IMG/VR virus record: IMGVR_UViG_3300042397_001265
Span: 1-47,291 of that record
From: a virus
DNA: 47,291 nt
Direction: 5' to 3' (one strand)
Shown here: one piece after another, positions 14,598 through 22,329 of the stretch
Layout of the letters: every line of letters begins with the position of its first letter
Position numbering within the stretch: the first letter of the stretch is position 1
The notes under the pieces: model-generated
What the model was told of the DNA's origin: nothing
What the model saw: only the letters and a program-made list of their open reading frames with translations
Database searches by the model: none
Position numbers and translations under genes: made by a program

Positions 14598-15632
14598 ATG
14601 GGTTTACCAAATAAGATAAAGAAAAACATACCATTAACAGAATCTAAAACACTTTTACCTAGACGACGTGAACTTTTAGATAAAATTAATAAAGATGGAA
14701 CATACCTACCAAAATCATTGTTACACGCTGATTTAGATGGGGGAATGTTAGATTTTGTTAAAGAAGAATTAAAGGTGGTTGTTAAAGGTAAAATAATACC
14801 TACCGTAGATATTATTATCACAACACAAAATTGGTCCCAATTTACCGAGACTTGGAATTTTCAAAACATTGATAAAAATGTTGAACCCCCATTTATAACA
14901 ACAATTAGAACCCCGGAAGTTAAATTTGGGACAAACCCATCTTTGTTGTATAACATACCAAATAGAAAACAATATTTTTATGCTCAAGTCCCAACGTGGG
15001 ATGGTCAAAGAAATGGTATGGATATTTACACAATACCACAACCGGTTCCTGTAGATATTACATACTCTGTTAAAATTGTTTGTAATCGAATGAGGGAATT
15101 AAACAAACTTAACCAAGTTATTCTTGAGAAATTTGCCTCAAGACAAGCTTACGCTGTTATAAAAGGCCATTATATTCCAATTATTATGGGTAATATTTCC
15201 GACGAATCTGTTATGGAAGTTGAGAAAAGAAAATATTATATCCAAACATATGAATTTACTATGTTAGGTTTTTTAATTGATGAAGATGAGTTTGAAGTAT
15301 CACCAGCTATTACAAGAGTATTACAAGTTGTTGAATTTGATACTGTAACAACTAAACGTGGTAAAAGAAAAAAGATTGATGAAGGTGTGGGTAATCAAGC
15401 ATTGTTTTTGGTTGGTGTAACTACATTAACACAATTATTTAGTTATGTTGTTGACATTAAAATTGGTGGTACAATAAATATCGAATCTTTCGATGTTTAT
15501 ATCAATGACGACTACTATGGTAGTGATTTGGACTTAATACAAATTAACTCCGGAGATGTTTTACGAATAGATATTATTAAAAAAGACGACTTATTAGAAT
15601 CATCAATTCAATTCATTGACAACATATTTTAG
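14598..15632 (+). CDS. 15: Tail terminator / sheath-stabiliser (T4 gp15-like)
   Basis: 344 residues against 272 in T4 gp15. The middle has the layout I associate with gp15: an N-terminal segment ending PVDITYSVKIVCNRMRELNK, a helix and loop (VILEKFASRQAYAVIKGHYIPIIMG), then a strand-rich end (EVEKRKYYIQTYEFTMLGFLIDE), matching the order 'P.K..YE...FTRY', 'ILPYF', 'RRRIEWSLTFEVNGW' in T4. An N-terminal basic extension (1-40) and a C-terminal beta extension (260-344) are additional. It directly precedes the sheath gene, where gp15 belongs functionally: it caps tube and sheath at the head-proximal end. The similarity is by eye and moderate. Confidence 0.6.
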   Translation: MGLPNKIKKNIPLTESKTLLPRRRELLDKINKDGTYLPKSLLHADLDGGMLDFVKEELKVVVKGKIIPTVDIIITTQNWSQFTETWNFQNIDKNVEPPFITTIRTPEVKFGTNPSLLYNIPNRKQYFYAQVPTWDGQRNGMDIYTIPQPVPVDITYSVKIVCNRMRELNKLNQVILEKFASRQAYAVIKGHYIPIIMGNISDESVMEVEKRKYYIQTYEFTMLGFLIDEDEFEVSPAITRVLQVVEFDTVTTKRGKRKKIDEGVGNQALFLVGVTTLTQLFSYVVDIKIGGTINIESFDVYINDDYYGSDLDLIQINSGDVLRIDIIKKDDLLESSIQFIDNIF

Positions 15633-15793
15633 TCTTCACCATAAACATCTTTTTTGGGTTTACAATTCTCAATTATTAGTCGTTCTAAGAAACGATACAT
15701 CTTTATTCCCTTATTTTCACAATAGGTTTTAAGTATTTCGTGTGTCTCCACAGATATCTTTAAATTCTTAATCTTTTTTACATCATTATCCAT
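15629..15793 (-). CDS. Small ribbon-helix-helix-type regulator
   Basis: 54 residues on the minus strand, its stop overlapping the gp15-like stop by 4 bases. The sequence KNLKISVETHEILKTYCENK followed by GIKMYRFLERLIIENC has the ribbon-helix-helix pattern: a beta strand with alternating polar residues, then two amphipathic helices. That is typical of Arc/CopG-like dimeric DNA-binding proteins. It is divergent from the sheath gene, and a repeated AGGTAGA element with an inverted copy begins at its start codon, consistent with autoregulation and perhaps control of the sheath operon. The fold is inferred from the pattern. Confidence 0.6.
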   Translation of the reverse strand: MDNDVKKIKNLKISVETHEILKTYCENKGIKMYRFLERLIIENCKPKKDVYGED

Positions 15794-15824
15794 AGGTAGA
15801 AAAAAGGTAGAAAATAATCTACCT
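15793..15824. promoter_or_regulatory. Operator-like repeat between the RHH gene and the sheath gene
   Basis: AGGTAGA occurs twice in direct order (15794-15800 and 15805-15811), and TCTACCT at 15818-15824 is its exact inverted copy, separated from the second by six bases. Tandem and inverted half-sites of 6-7 bases are the usual target form of ribbon-helix-helix repressors, and one is encoded immediately to the left. Confidence 0.5.
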
Positions 15825-15872
15825 AAAATATAAATAGTCTGATAAAAGTAAAGTATTTTGATTTATTTGGTA

Positions 15873-15880
15873 ATATTTAT
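15873..15880 (+). promoter_or_regulatory. Late-type motif before the sheath gene
   Basis: TTTGGTAATATTTATCAATAAA lies about 32 bases before the sheath ATG, with the core TATTTATC. A near-identical context (TTGGTAATATTTATAATAAA) precedes the tube gene at 20568. Confidence 0.5.
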
Positions 15881-15912
15881 CAATAAAATAAATTTACAAA
15901 CAAAACAAACTA

Positions 15913-18900
15913 ATGGCAACAAACAGCAAAGTATTCGTATCTCCTGGGGTATATACTTCCGAAGTTGATTTAAGTTTCGTAGCACAGAGTGTTGGGGTAA
16001 CCACATTAGGTATCGTTGGAGAGACTCTTAAAGGTCCAGCTTTCGAACCTATCTTTGTACGAAATTTTGATGAATTCACAAACTTCTTTGGAGGTACTAC
16101 ACCTGAAAAGTTTATTAATACACAAATACCGAAGTATGAAGCTTCGTATATCGCAAAATCTTATTTACAACAATCTAATCAGTTGTTTGTTACGAGAATT
16201 TTGGGATTGTCAGGATATGACGCAGGACCATCTTGGTCATTTAGAACAGTAGCAAATGTCGACAAAACAACAGTTAATTTTGATTGTTCAGGTAGTACAT
16301 ATGATTTTGGTTTATGTCAAAATATTTGTACAGGATTCACAGAATATTCATATAACATACCTTTTACGGGTTGTAATAATGACATAAATTCAATTGTTTT
16401 TGGGTCAATAACTGGTGACCAATCAATTATCAGTAATAAATTTAATGAAAGTTATGAAGAATTTAATGGTTCTACTTCAACAGTAGTTTCAAATTTCCAA
16501 CAACAAATTTTTAATATAATTGTTTCATCATCAACACTTACAACTTCAGCAACCTCAGCATATTATTACGGTACTATTTTAGGTGATGATTATGATTCAT
16601 TATCTACAACATATACTAACGAAACAAATGTTTTTGATGTAAATAATGTTGATTCACATTTAGCTGATTACACAGCACCGGAAAATGACCCTTGGTATTA
16701 CGCATTATTTGATAACAATAGTGGTAATTACACAGGTAGTTCATACTATTCTATAATTCAAAATTTAGGACAAAGTTCAACATCATCAAATTGTAAATCT
16801 TTTACATCTTTTAATGTTAGTGGTGTAACCGGTAGTATAAACTATACTAATAACACAATTAGTGTTACGTTACCATTTAACTCAACTTTTTCAGGTGTGA
16901 GTTTAACAAATGTTATCGCAGGATTTGAAGCTTGTTGTTCAGGTGTAACTGTAAGTGGTGGTTTACAAGTTAGTGGGGTAACACCTAATAATTTTACAAC
17001 ACCGGTTAGTTACCTTTTAACACCAAATGATGGTTCAGCACCATCTACTTGGGTAGTTACAGTAACTATACAAAACCCTTGTAACCCTTTAACATCAGGT
17101 GATACGGGTTCTCAAAATACCGGAACAATTATAACTTGTTATACTGGTAGTGTTACAGGTAAAATATATGTTTATACCGGAACATCTTACACTGATTTCG
17201 ATGATTTAGTAATTGGAACACTTCGTTCAAGAGGTATTGCTACTTATGGCAATGACAGTGACGGACCGGTTTATCAAGTATCAGGTTTAACCGATGTAAC
17301 TATGAATTGTACGGGTAATTACACAACGATATCTAAAAACCCGTATTCAACATTCGGACTTAATGTAACTGACTATGAAGGTAATACATTCTTTTTTGAA
17401 ACATCATTTAGTGAATCTGATTCTAAATATCTTCCAAAAGTGTTTGGTTCCTCAAACTTCGCTAAACCAAGAACAACAGTTCCTTTGTTTGTTGAAGAGA
17501 AATTCCAAAGTTTATTAAACTACGGTTATAATAAAGGTTATATTAGAGGTATTAATTGTGATTTATTAGCTTTACCAAGAGCTAATAACCAAACTAATGA
17601 TATGTCATCAATAGCATTCTATTTAGAAAAATATCAAACACCGGTATCTCCTTGGGTTGTTTCAGAAGTAAGAGGTAGTAAAGTTTATAACTTATTTAGA
17701 TTTACAACAATTTCAGATGGTAACTCAGCAAACACGGAGATTAAAATATCGATAGCTAATATGTCTTTCGGTAATTTAACTTTTGATATCTTAGTTAGAG
17801 ATTTCTTTGATACAGATAATAACCCTGTTGTTATTGAAAAATTCACTAATTGTAGTATGGACCCTAATGATAACTCATTTGTTGCTAAAAAAATTGGTAC
17901 AGCTGATGGTGAATATGAATTAAATTCAAAATACATTATGGTTGAGATGAATGAGGACGCACCGGTCGATTCAATACCTTGTGGGTTTTTAGGGTTTAAT
18001 TTTAGAAATTACGCAAATTCAAAATCACCATTCCCTATTTATAAAACTAAGTATGATTATCCGGGTGAAGTTATATTTGACCCCCCATTTGGATTAAGTT
18101 CAGGTTCTAACTTGGCAATTCAAAGTCCGGGTGATAATGTTCGTAGAACTTATTTAGGTATTTCAACAGGTTATGGTGTTGGTTATGACCCTGATTTCTT
18201 CCAATATAAAGGAAAACAATTACCTTTAGATTTGTGTAAAGCAACTGAAGGGGCTGATTGGACATATAAAACAAGAGGTTTCCATATGGATATAAACGCA
18301 TCATCAATTGTTTATCCGGGGACATCAAACCCTGAATTTTATGTTGGTGACGCGACATTTACATCAGACCCAACAAGTGAAGCAAGTCCTTACTATAGAA
18401 TATACTCACGTAAATTCTCATTATTAGTACAAGGTGGATTTGATGGTTGGGATATTTACAGAGAATCAAGAAGTAATACTGACACATTTAAATTAGGTAG
18501 AAGAGGTTTCTTAAACGGATACTGTCCGGATATTAAATATCCAACAGCTACAGGTTGGGGAGCATTCAAACAAATTACTGTTGGAAACAATAGTGTTGAT
18601 TATGGTAATTCTGATTATTACGCTTACTTATTAGGTCAACAAACATTCTCAAATCCTGAAGCGGTTAATATTAACTTATTCGTAACTCCGGGTATTGATT
18701 ATGTTAACAACTCTGACTTAGTTGAGGACGCGATTGAAATGATTGAATTTAACAGAGCGGATTCATTGTATGTTTGTACAACACCGGATAGTGATTTATT
18801 CATCCCAACACCTGACCCAAATGCGTTAATATACCCACAAGAGGCGGTTAACAATTTAGAAGAAACCGGTATTGACTCTAACTATACAGCAACTTATTAC

Positions 18901-19497
18901 CCTTGGGTATTAACAAGAGATAGTGTTAATAATACACAAATCTACTTACCACCAACGGCAGAAGTTGTTAGAAATTTAGCTTTAACAGATAATATCGCTT
19001 TCCCTTGGTTTGCTGCGGCAGGTTACACAAGAGGTATCGTAAACGCTATCAAAGCGAGAAAGAAATTAACTCAAGAAGATAGAGACACACTTTACCAAGG
19101 TCGTCTTAACCCAATAGCTACTTTCTCTGATGTTGGAACGGTAATTTGGGGTAATAAAACTCTACAAGTAGCTCAATCGGCACTTGATAGAATCAACGTA
19201 AGAAGATTATTACTTCAAGCACGTAAATTGATTTCAGCAGTATCTGTAAGATTATTGTTTGAACAAAACGACCAAAAAGTAAGACAAGACTTCTTAGACG
19301 CGGTTAACCCTATATTAGACGCAATTAGAAGAGATAGAGGTCTATATGATTTCCGAGTTACTGTATCGTCAGACACAGCTGATTTAGATAGAAATCAAAT
19401 GACAGGTAAGATTTACATCAAACCAACCAAATCGTTAGAATTTATAGACATTACGTTCTACATCACTCCTACCGGAGCATCCTTTGAGAACATCTAA
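15913..19497 (+). CDS. 18: Tail sheath protein (T4 gp18-like), greatly enlarged
   Basis: 1194 residues; T4 gp18 has 659. The N-terminus (VFVSPGVYTSEVDLSFVAQS, then GIVGETLKGPAFEP and FFGG) and the C-terminal 190 residues (NAIKARKKLTQEDRDTLYQG, a helical LQARKLISAVSVRLLFEQND, and YDFRVTVSSDT with a final FYITPTGASFENI) are the conserved sheath parts that bind tube and neighbouring subunits. Between them are large insertions rich in Ser, Thr and Asn (about 130-480). Residues about 296-393 read like an Ig-like DUF5018-type beta sandwich (VTLPFNSTFSGVS to APSTWVVTVTIQNPC). Such inserts would decorate the outside of the tail. The gene is flanked by a late motif and a terminator, so it may be expressed alone at high level. 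Confidence 0.92.
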   Translation: MATNSKVFVSPGVYTSEVDLSFVAQSVGVTTLGIVGETLKGPAFEPIFVRNFDEFTNFFGGTTPEKFINTQIPKYEASYIAKSYLQQSNQLFVTRILGLSGYDAGPSWSFRTVANVDKTTVNFDCSGSTYDFGLCQNICTGFTEYSYNIPFTGCNNDINSIVFGSITGDQSIISNKFNESYEEFNGSTSTVVSNFQQQIFNIIVSSSTLTTSATSAYYYGTILGDDYDSLSTTYTNETNVFDVNNVDSHLADYTAPENDPWYYALFDNNSGNYTGSSYYSIIQNLGQSSTSSNCKSFTSFNVSGVTGSINYTNNTISVTLPFNSTFSGVSLTNVIAGFEACCSGVTVSGGLQVSGVTPNNFTTPVSYLLTPNDGSAPSTWVVTVTIQNPCNPLTSGDTGSQNTGTIITCYTGSVTGKIYVYTGTSYTDFDDLVIGTLRSRGIATYGNDSDGPVYQVSGLTDVTMNCTGNYTTISKNPYSTFGLNVTDYEGNTFFFETSFSESDSKYLPKVFGSSNFAKPRTTVPLFVEEKFQSLLNYGYNKGYIRGINCDLLALPRANNQTNDMSSIAFYLEKYQTPVSPWVVSEVRGSKVYNLFRFTTISDGNSANTEIKISIANMSFGNLTFDILVRDFFDTDNNPVVIEKFTNCSMDPNDNSFVAKKIGTADGEYELNSKYIMVEMNEDAPVDSIPCGFLGFNFRNYANSKSPFPIYKTKYDYPGEVIFDPPFGLSSGSNLAIQSPGDNVRRTYLGISTGYGVGYDPDFFQYKGKQLPLDLCKATEGADWTYKTRGFHMDINASSIVYPGTSNPEFYVGDATFTSDPTSEASPYYRIYSRKFSLLVQGGFDGWDIYRESRSNTDTFKLGRRGFLNGYCPDIKYPTATGWGAFKQITVGNNSVDYGNSDYYAYLLGQQTFSNPEAVNINLFVTPGIDYVNNSDLVEDAIEMIEFNRADSLYVCTTPDSDLFIPTPDPNALIYPQEAVNNLEETGIDSNYTATYYPWVLTRDSVNNTQIYLPPTAEVVRNLALTDNIAFPWFAAAGYTRGIVNAIKARKKLTQEDRDTLYQGRLNPIATFSDVGTVIWGNKTLQVAQSALDRINVRRLLLQARKLISAVSVRLLFEQNDQKVRQDFLDAVNPILDAIRRDRGLYDFRVTVSSDTADLDRNQMTGKIYIKPTKSLEFIDITFYITPTGASFENI

Positions 19498-19516
19498 ATA
19501 AATTTTAAATAGTTTT

Positions 19517-19552
19517 AAAAACCCTCATTAATATTTTTAGTGGGGGTTTTTT
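19517..19552 (+). terminator. Terminator after the sheath gene
   Basis: AAAAACCCTCATTAA (from 19517) pairs with TTAGTGGGGGTTTTT (to 19552) with two G-U pairs, followed by T-rich sequence. It is 20 bases after the sheath stop. Confidence 0.85.
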
Positions 19553-19563
19553 ATTTTATACGA

Positions 19564-19609
19564 TATTTATATATAATGTTAGGATAGTCAAAAAATATTT
19601 ATATCTTTG
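19564..19609 (+). promoter_or_regulatory. Compound promoter before the HAD gene: TATTTATA motifs and TATCTTTG
   Basis: TATTTATA occurs at 19564-19571 and again at 19596-19603, where it overlaps TATCTTTG (19602-19609), an exact TAnnTTTG Bacteroidota -7 box. The ATG at 19628 follows 18 bases later. Dual early and late use is possible. Confidence 0.5.
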
Positions 19610-19627
19610 TATCCTAAAAAATAAATT

Positions 19628-20446
19628 ATGGTAAAAACTAAATTAAAAGAGGAGATTGATGATTATGGTACACCTAATGAAAAGTATTACGCTTTTGATT
19701 GGGATGATAACATAGTTACAATGCCTACTAAAATCATTCTTAAAGATGAGGATGGTGATGAAGTTGGGATGTCGACTGAAGACTTTGCTGAATATCGAGA
19801 TATAATTGGTAAACAACCATTTGAATTTGATGGTCACACCATTGTTGGTTACGGTGAAGACCCATATAGATATTTTAGAACAACTGGTGACAAACAGTTC
19901 ATTGTTGAATCTATGTTCGCTAAACCGGGGCCAGCTTGGCCTGATTTTGTTGAAGCAATAAATAACGGTTCAATATTCGCTATTGTTACAGCTAGAGGTC
20001 ATACACCATCGGTAATTAAAGAGGCGTGTTATAATTACATTGTTTCAAATTATAATGGTATAGAATCAAAAGAACTAATTAAGAATTTAGAAAAATACCG
20101 TGATTTAGCGGACCAAGAAAGTGTCTCAAAAAGAGAAATGATTCGTGAATACTTAGACTTATGTAGATTTTATCCTGTAAGTTTTGGTGATGGTTCAGCT
20201 TCTAGCCCGGAAGAAGGTAAGATTAAAGCTTTAAAAGAATTCGTTGGGTACGTTAAAAACATTTCAAATGAATTACAAAAAAAGGCATTCTTAAAAAATA
20301 GAATAAGTAATTATTTTGTTCCAAAAATAGGTTTCTCTGACGACGACATAAAAAACGTGGATGTAGTCAAAAAACATTTTGAACAAGACCCAGAAAATAT
20401 TATAAGAACCTATTCAACAAAAGGAGGTATTAAAAAAGAATATTAA
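19628..20446 (+). CDS. HAD-superfamily phosphatase / hydrolase
   Basis: 272 residues. Motif I is YAFDWDDNIV with nucleophile Asp24 and Asp26; motif II is IVTARGHTP (Thr121); Lys198 in a GKIKALKEF helix is a candidate motif III; and GFSDDD (Asp238-240) is motif IV. The order and spacing fit a HAD phosphohydrolase with a cap between residues 40 and 110. In T4-like phages such domains serve as nucleotide or polynucleotide 3'-phosphatases, but the substrate cannot be read here. It stands alone between sheath and tube genes, behind its own promoter, so it looks like an inserted metabolic gene inside the tail cluster. Confidence 0.8.
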   Translation: MVKTKLKEEIDDYGTPNEKYYAFDWDDNIVTMPTKIILKDEDGDEVGMSTEDFAEYRDIIGKQPFEFDGHTIVGYGEDPYRYFRTTGDKQFIVESMFAKPGPAWPDFVEAINNGSIFAIVTARGHTPSVIKEACYNYIVSNYNGIESKELIKNLEKYRDLADQESVSKREMIREYLDLCRFYPVSFGDGSASSPEEGKIKALKEFVGYVKNISNELQKKAFLKNRISNYFVPKIGFSDDDIKNVDVVKKHFEQDPENIIRTYSTKGGIKKEY

Positions 20447-20567
20447 TAAAGGCTAATAAAATTCTATTTTATATAAAATAATTAAAATTATTATTTAATA
20501 TTGCTGGATTTCTAGAATTATACTATATTTAATTTTAAAAGTAAAGTGAAAAAAATCCAATTGGTAA

Positions 20568-20575
20568 TATTTATA
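20568..20575 (+). promoter_or_regulatory. Late-type TATTTATA motif before the tube gene
   Basis: TTGGTAATATTTATAATAAA, 38 bases before the ATG at 20614, closely matching the sheath promoter context. The preceding intergenic stretch (20447-20567) is very AT-rich and otherwise shows only weak AT palindromes. Confidence 0.55.
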
Positions 20576-20613
20576 ATAAACAATAAAAATAAAAGTTAAA
20601 AAAAAAATAGAAA

Positions 20614-21102
20614 ATGGCTGATTTATTAATGAAAATGCCCATACCTTACGAACCAAAAAGACAGAATAGATTTATATTAAGATTTCCGTCTGCGTTAGGT
20701 ATTAATGAGTGGTTTGTGGAATCTGCTGCTAGACCACACATATCAATAAACTCTACTGAAATCCAATTTTTAAACACCTCAACTTATGTTGCTGGTAGAT
20801 TTACTTGGGGTGAGATAAATGTTAAGTTTAGAGACCCAATTGGTCCTTCAGCTTCACAAGCTCTTATGGAATGGGTACGTTTATGTGCTGAATCAGTTAC
20901 CGGACGTATGGGTTACGCTGCGGGTTATAAGAAAAATGTTGACCTTGAGATGTTAGACCCAACAGGTGTTGTTGTTGAAAAATGGATATTAGAAGGAACT
21001 TGGTTAAAAGATGTTAACTTTGATACTTTATCATATAGTCAAGACGCAATTGCTTCGATTACGGCACAATTACGTATGGATAGATGTGTATTAGTTTACT
21101 AA
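20614..21102 (+). CDS. 19: Tail tube protein (T4 gp19-like)
   Basis: 162 residues, almost exactly the T4 gp19 length (163). It shows the expected layout: an N-terminal PYEPKRQNRFILRFPSAL, a strand GINEWFVESAARPHIS, a middle TYVAGRFTWGEINVKFRDPIG, the helix SQALMEWVRLCAES, and a C-terminal KWILEGTWLKDVNFDTLSYS ending in an antiparallel strand with RMDRCVLVY. These hexamerise into the inner tube through which DNA passes. It sits one gene after the sheath, as in T4, with its own late motif upstream. The assignment is secure. Confidence 0.93.
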   Translation: MADLLMKMPIPYEPKRQNRFILRFPSALGINEWFVESAARPHISINSTEIQFLNTSTYVAGRFTWGEINVKFRDPIGPSASQALMEWVRLCAESVTGRMGYAAGYKKNVDLEMLDPTGVVVEKWILEGTWLKDVNFDTLSYSQDAIASITAQLRMDRCVLVY

Positions 21103-21112
21103 AAAATATAAA

Positions 21113-21310
21113 GTGTTAACAGCTAACGACATTTATAATTCACCAACATTATCAGATGAAACTTGGGTATCAATTAACAAACCTAAAGTTTATCAAAGAA
21201 TTAAATCATTAACCACACATATGAACGAGGATGTTTTATTTATAGACAGACTTAAATTTGTTGAAAATTTAATAATTAATAAAAAAATATGTCTTTTATC
21301 GTTATCTTAA
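21113..21310 (+). CDS. Small protein between tube and tail chaperone, GTG start
   Basis: 65 residues from a GTG at 21113, ten bases after the tube stop; no ATG is available near it. Residues 1-55 (LTANDIYNSPTLSDETW, then a basic helical region with KPKVYQRIKSLTTH and FIDRLKFVENLII) look like a compact helical protein. The final KKICLLSLS is oddly hydrophobic. It lies inside the tube transcript and ends just before a terminator, which supports it being real. No family is recognised. Confidence 0.5.
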   Translation: MLTANDIYNSPTLSDETWVSINKPKVYQRIKSLTTHMNEDVLFIDRLKFVENLIINKKICLLSLS

Positions 21311-21312
21311 TT

Positions 21313-21337
21313 AAAACCCACTGATGTGGGTTTTTTT
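21313..21337 (+). terminator. Terminator after the tube operon
   Basis: AAAACCCAC (21313-21321), loop TGAT, GTGGGTTTT and further T to 21337. A perfect 9-bp stem with a T-tract. Confidence 0.9.
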
Positions 21338-21363
21338 ATTGATATAAAAAATAAATCATCTAT

Positions 21364-21371
21364 TATTTATA
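21364..21371 (+). promoter_or_regulatory. Late-type TATTTATA motif before the tail chaperone gene
   Basis: ATTATTTATAATAAAAACAAA, 16 bases before the ATG at 21388 and just after the preceding terminator, so a new transcript is expected here. Confidence 0.55.
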
Positions 21372-21387
21372 ATAAAAACAAAATTAT

Positions 21388-22143
21388 ATGGAAGAAAGTT
21401 TATACAATGCGGCCACAGAAAATCTCTCATTACCTCACGACGTAGTTCAACTACCGTCAGGTGGAATATTTTACCAATCAAAAAAGAAATCGGTAAAAGT
21501 TGGTTATTTAACAGCTAATGATGAGAATTATTTAATTGGTTCAACGAACAGTGGTGAAAATATTATTTTATCATTATTACGAAATAAATTATACGAACAC
21601 GATTTGAGACCCGAGGAGTTATTAAATGGTGATGTTGAAGCTATATTAATTTATTTAAGGAACACCTCTTTTGGTTCTGAATATAAAATTAATTTAACAG
21701 ACCCAAAAACCAATAAACCATTTGTTAGTACTATCGTTTTGGATGAGTTAAATCTAAGAAAAACTGAGGTTAAACCGGATACTGATGGTACTTTTACAAC
21801 TAAATTACCAAGAACAGGTGTAACAGTAAAATTAAGACCAACAAATTTTAATGACACCATTGATATTGATAAAATGGTTAGTCAATATCCTGTGGGTAGA
21901 CCAGCACCTAGAGTTACGTGGAAATTATTAAAACATATTGTAGAAATTGATGGGGATTCTGATAGAGGTAAAATAACGATGTTTGTTGATACATTACCAA
22001 TAATGGACTCAAAATACATAAGACAATTTTTAAGAGACAATGAACCTTCGTTGGACTTGAAAAGAACAGTAATCGCCCCTTCAGGAGAATTGGTATCTTT
22101 CGAGATAACCTTTGGGGTGGAGTTTTTTCTCCCTTTCTTCTAA
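21388..22143 (+). CDS. 26: Tail assembly chaperone / baseplate gp26-like protein, zero-frame product
   Basis: 251 residues. The VVQLPSGGIFYQSKKKSVKV beginning and the alternating SFEITFGVEF end resemble the T4_baseplate (gp26) family. Residues 35-110 are helical with LLNGDVEAILIYLRNTSFG, and the middle has TTKLPRTGVTVKLRPTNF. It lies between tube and tape measure, the place of the gpG/gpGT tail chaperones in long-tailed phages. The frame stops at TAA 22141 shortly after a run of six T, while a second frame overlapping its end continues in a chaperone-like sequence, so this is probably the short form of a frameshifted pair. It would guide tube assembly around the tape measure. Confidence 0.65.
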   Translation: MEESLYNAATENLSLPHDVVQLPSGGIFYQSKKKSVKVGYLTANDENYLIGSTNSGENIILSLLRNKLYEHDLRPEELLNGDVEAILIYLRNTSFGSEYKINLTDPKTNKPFVSTIVLDELNLRKTEVKPDTDGTFTTKLPRTGVTVKLRPTNFNDTIDIDKMVSQYPVGRPAPRVTWKLLKHIVEIDGDSDRGKITMFVDTLPIMDSKYIRQFLRDNEPSLDLKRTVIAPSGELVSFEITFGVEFFLPFF

Positions 22144-22285
22144 CCACAGACAATTTTTAATTGAGGAGTATTATTTACTTGCTCGTTTTATTAGAACGTC
22201 TTACTCAGACTTCCTGATAATGCCAACTTACATTAGAAAATATTTAGTAAACAGAATAATAGATGATAATACACCGGACCAGTAA
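22109..22285 (+). CDS. Chaperone C-terminal extension in the alternate frame (gpT-like)
   Basis: This frame is open from 22109 to TAA at 22283-22285 and overlaps the end of the gp26-like gene by 35 bases. From about 22139 it reads SNHRQFLIEEYYLLARFIRT and then SYSDFLIMPTYIRKYLVNRI, a helical, charged sequence with the 'MPTxxRKYLVxR' style typical of T domains of tail chaperones. The only ATG is deep inside (22219); TTG at 22112 could start it independently. More likely it is reached by a +1 (or -2) shift from the upstream frame, giving a roughly 298-residue fusion. The region is otherwise non-coding in the zero frame. Confidence 0.6.
   Translation, partial: PLGWSFFSLSSNHRQFLIEEYYLLARFIRTSYSDFLIMPTYIRKYLVNRIIDDNTPDQ
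22122..22129 (+). other. Candidate slippery site for programmed frameshifting
   Basis: GTTTTTTC, zero-frame codons GAG TTT TTT CTC. A Phe tRNA on the second TTT can move +1 to TTC, its preferred codon, or back two bases to TTT. Either move enters the downstream frame. The zero-frame stop is four codons further on. Confidence 0.45.
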
Positions 22286-22305
22286 TTTAAAAACTGCGTT
22301 TGGTG

Positions 22306-22317
22306 TATTTATTTATA
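22306..22317 (+). promoter_or_regulatory. Late-type motif (two overlapping copies) before the tape measure
   Basis: TATTTATTTATA holds overlapping TATTTATT and TATTTATA copies, 12 bases before the ATG at 22330. Its position argues for that ATG over the earlier in-frame start at 22300. Confidence 0.5.
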
Positions 22318-22329
22318 AACACATTTCAT

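Noticed and set aside
20465-20500. AT palindromes TATTTTATATAAAATA and AATAATTTTAATTATT-like sequence before the tube gene
   Set aside because: Simple A/T palindromes are expected in such AT-rich spacers; no GC stem or T-tract supports a terminator.
22300-22329. Earlier in-frame start of the tape measure gene at 22300
   Set aside because: The added ten residues coincide with the TATTTATTTATA motif, and the ATG at 22330 gives the expected MAKSILDEL start.
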